Source: an uncultured Lachnospiraceae bacterium
Lineage (GTDB): Bacteria; Bacillota; Clostridia; Lachnospirales; Lachnospiraceae
Reading direction: 5' to 3'
Assembly (NCBI GenBank): GCA_910586005.1
Contig: CAJUHG010000065.1
Span: 1 to 16,653 of the forward strand
Length of the DNA stretch: 16,653 nucleotides
A model generated the notes under the pieces. That model saw only the letters and a program-made list of their open reading frames with translations, was not told the origin of the DNA and did not search any database. Both the position numbers and the translations under genes were made by a program. Each line of letters begins with the position of its first letter. The first letter of the stretch is position 1. Below, in pieces: positions 15,118 through 16,653 of this stretch.

Positions 15118-16530
15118 CTATGCTGCTTTACTGTGAATCTGATTTAATTTTGTTGTAATTTCTTCCATTTTTTCACCTTTTAATTTATAGTAACGATTAT
15201 AAATAAAGTAGCTGATCACTGCAAGAATAATTGGAATAATAATCATCATCACACGAATCCCCATAATCGTACCTGCTGTTTGTTCACTTAATTTTGGATC
15301 ATATCCTACAATCTCTAGTCCAACACCAGACAAACCACCAGCGGCAGCCATTGCTGCTTTCATCAGAAAAGTTTGAGCAGAACAAGTTACGCTTTCATTT
15401 CTTACTCCAAATTTCACTTCACCATAATCAATAACATCTGCCATACAGCAAGTTGTTACTCCTAAGGATAAACCAGAACCAAAGAAAACAAATACACAAC
15501 TAATAACCACAAACACAGCATTGGTGGGTGCAATAAATCCAAAAGCGCCTAATAGTAAAAATCCAAAAACTGGAAGGAAACATGCAATAAAATATACCTT
15601 TTCACGACTGATTTTCTCTGCAATTTTAGGGAAACAAACAAGACCTATCATTTCAGCTATAATTGCAAATCCAAAAATAGAATACAAATACTCATTTCCA
15701 CAGACATTTTTAAAGTAATATACTGCAAAACTTTTTGCAATCTGTGTACATAAGTTAAAAGTAAGAAGTAATCCAATAAATGCCACTAATTGATCATTCT
15801 GAACAATTACTGTAAAAGCTTGTTTTAAACTTGTTTTTGTTGATTTACTGCCTAAACTAGATTCTTCTTTGACATTAAATACAGTAATTCCAATAGCAAC
15901 AATAAATATCACTGCAATAATAATAGCAAATATGGTATACCCACGTTCTGCATATAAATTTTCTTCACCAGCCATACGATTTAATCCATGAATCACATAC
16001 AGACCAAAAGTTGCAACAGAAAATCCAGCAAGACTTGCAAAAAATCTTGGAATAACAGAAACTTTTTCTCGTTCTCTTGGATCATTGGTCAAATTAGGAA
16101 GCCAAGACCAATAAGGCACATCCATAATGGTATATGTCATCCCATACAATATGTACATTACAGATACATAAACATAAAGAGGTGTTCCCTTTAAACCAAA
16201 ACTAGTAAATAATAATACAAATACTACAGAATTTATTAAGGTACCAATGACTAGCCAAATACGGAACTTTCCATAACGGGTTTTTGTATTATCTACAATC
16301 ATTCCCATCACTGGGTCATTGATTGCATCCCAGATACGTGCCACAAAAAACAAAATTCCTACAAAGGCTGGAGCTAGATATAAGGTATCTGTAAAATATA
16401 ACATTAAAAAGGCTCCTACCAAATTACAAATTGCATCTTTTCCAATTGCCCCAATACCAAAACAATACTTTTCCCGTGCTGATACATGCTTATACTCTGT
16501 TTTAGTAGCTTTTGTTGTTTCTCTACTCAT
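15118..16530 (-). CDS. GPH-family sugar:cation symporter (MelB-like)
   Basis: This 470-residue, 12-segment transporter belongs to the glycoside-pentoside-hexuronide:cation symporters. With a constant offset of 13, its Asp32, Asp68, Asp72 and Asp137 match MelB Asp19, Asp55, Asp59 and Asp124, the sugar- and cation-binding acids; Trp141 in DVPYWSW matches MelB Trp128. The motif DAINDPVMGMIVDNTKTRYG (68-87) is diagnostic. I start at the ATG at 16530, eight bases after GGAGG; the longer reading frame from 16593 runs through the leader and operator. The next gene is an alpha-galactosidase, so the likely cargo is melibiose, raffinose or another galactoside, driven by Na+, Li+ or H+. Confidence 0.93.
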   Translation of the reverse strand: MSRETTKATKTEYKHVSAREKYCFGIGAIGKDAICNLVGAFLMLYFTDTLYLAPAFVGILFFVARIWDAINDPVMGMIVDNTKTRYGKFRIWLVIGTLINSVVFVLLFTSFGLKGTPLYVYVSVMYILYGMTYTIMDVPYWSWLPNLTNDPREREKVSVIPRFFASLAGFSVATFGLYVIHGLNRMAGEENLYAERGYTIFAIIIAVIFIVAIGITVFNVKEESSLGSKSTKTSLKQAFTVIVQNDQLVAFIGLLLTFNLCTQIAKSFAVYYFKNVCGNEYLYSIFGFAIIAEMIGLVCFPKIAEKISREKVYFIACFLPVFGFLLLGAFGFIAPTNAVFVVISCVFVFFGSGLSLGVTTCCMADVIDYGEVKFGVRNESVTCSAQTFLMKAAMAAAGGLSGVGLEIVGYDPKLSEQTAGTIMGIRVMMIIIPIILAVISYFIYNRYYKLKGEKMEEITTKLNQIHSKAA

Positions 16531-16582
16531 CGTAATATCCTCCAATATTTCTATTATTGTGTAAATATTATGTGAGAAGTTT

Positions 16583-16621
16583 TGTGCGCACATGTTTCTC
16601 TCTCAACATGCTTTTATTATA
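16583..16621 (-). promoter_or_regulatory. Promoter and palindromic operator of the galactoside operon
   Basis: On the minus strand a TATAAT -10 box (16616-16621) is followed by CATGTT-8 bp-AACATG (16591-16610), a perfect 6+6 inverted repeat covering the expected transcription start. A second palindrome, TGTGCGCACA (16583-16592), abuts it. The placement suggests repressor binding, for example by a LacI-type regulator, but no regulator gene is in the window. No convincing -35 box is seen. Confidence 0.5.
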
Positions 16622-16653
16622 ATAATTTCTACAAAAAACAGATAGTATATTAT

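Noticed and set aside
16531..16593. N-terminal extension of the symporter to 16593
   Set aside because: It covers the GGAGG site and a palindrome, and MelB-like proteins begin close to the later ATG; the region is untranslated leader.
1..16653. CRISPR arrays, tRNA or rRNA genes, insertion sequences, prophage genes
   Set aside because: None seen by eye: no regularly spaced repeats other than the 53-bp tandem unit, no transposase or integrase, and no tRNA-like cloverleaf recognised.

Overview
The window is AT-rich DNA with strong AGGAGG-type ribosome binding sites. Every gene I can support lies on the minus strand, so transcription runs from high to low coordinates. Base composition, Shine-Dalgarno style and gene families point to a low-GC Bacillota of class Clostridia, probably a gut Lachnospiraceae-type anaerobe. 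The genus cannot be fixed from the sequence alone.

Layout in transcription order. (1) 16653-12205 is an alpha-galactoside utilisation operon: a MelB-like GPH cation symporter, a GH36 alpha-galactosidase, and a YczE-type membrane protein translationally coupled to it. A promoter with a palindromic operator precedes it, and a 14-bp perfect stem-loop follows it. (2) 11928-10750 holds a small FlK-type hotdog thioesterase, whose 3' end has been copied as a 53-bp tandem repeat, and a DUF1275/YoaK membrane protein. (3) 10655-5435 is a late cobalamin block. It starts with a LacA/Maa-type O-acetyltransferase whose stop overlaps the start of cobB (cobyrinate a,c-diamide synthase), followed by cobT, cobU, cobS and a second, shortened CobU-like protein. 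(4) 5424-3187 encodes a 745-residue membrane-anchored alpha/beta hydrolase that begins 10 bp after the CobU-like gene. (5) 3122-1 carries an OmpR-type response regulator, an ABC-2 transporter (ATPase and permease) and the start of a histidine kinase that runs off the window edge. This resembles peptide-antibiotic sensing and export modules.

How the genes work together. The symporter would import melibiose- or raffinose-type sugars for the cytoplasmic galactosidase. CobB amidates the corrin ring, CobU activates cobinamide to GDP-cobinamide, CobT activates the lower base, and CobS joins the two. The regulator and kinase probably control the ABC transporter; a direct repeat of 11-bp period overlaps the transporter promoter.

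I see no clear new multi-gene defence or mobile system, no tRNA or rRNA, no CRISPR and no insertion sequence. The most interesting points are the two CobU paralogues with complementary motif loss, the tandemly duplicated gene tail, the large hydrolase and acetyltransferase attached to the cobalamin genes, and the unusual leader of cobS. No gene-free stretch exceeds 300 bases; the longest is 11929-12204.
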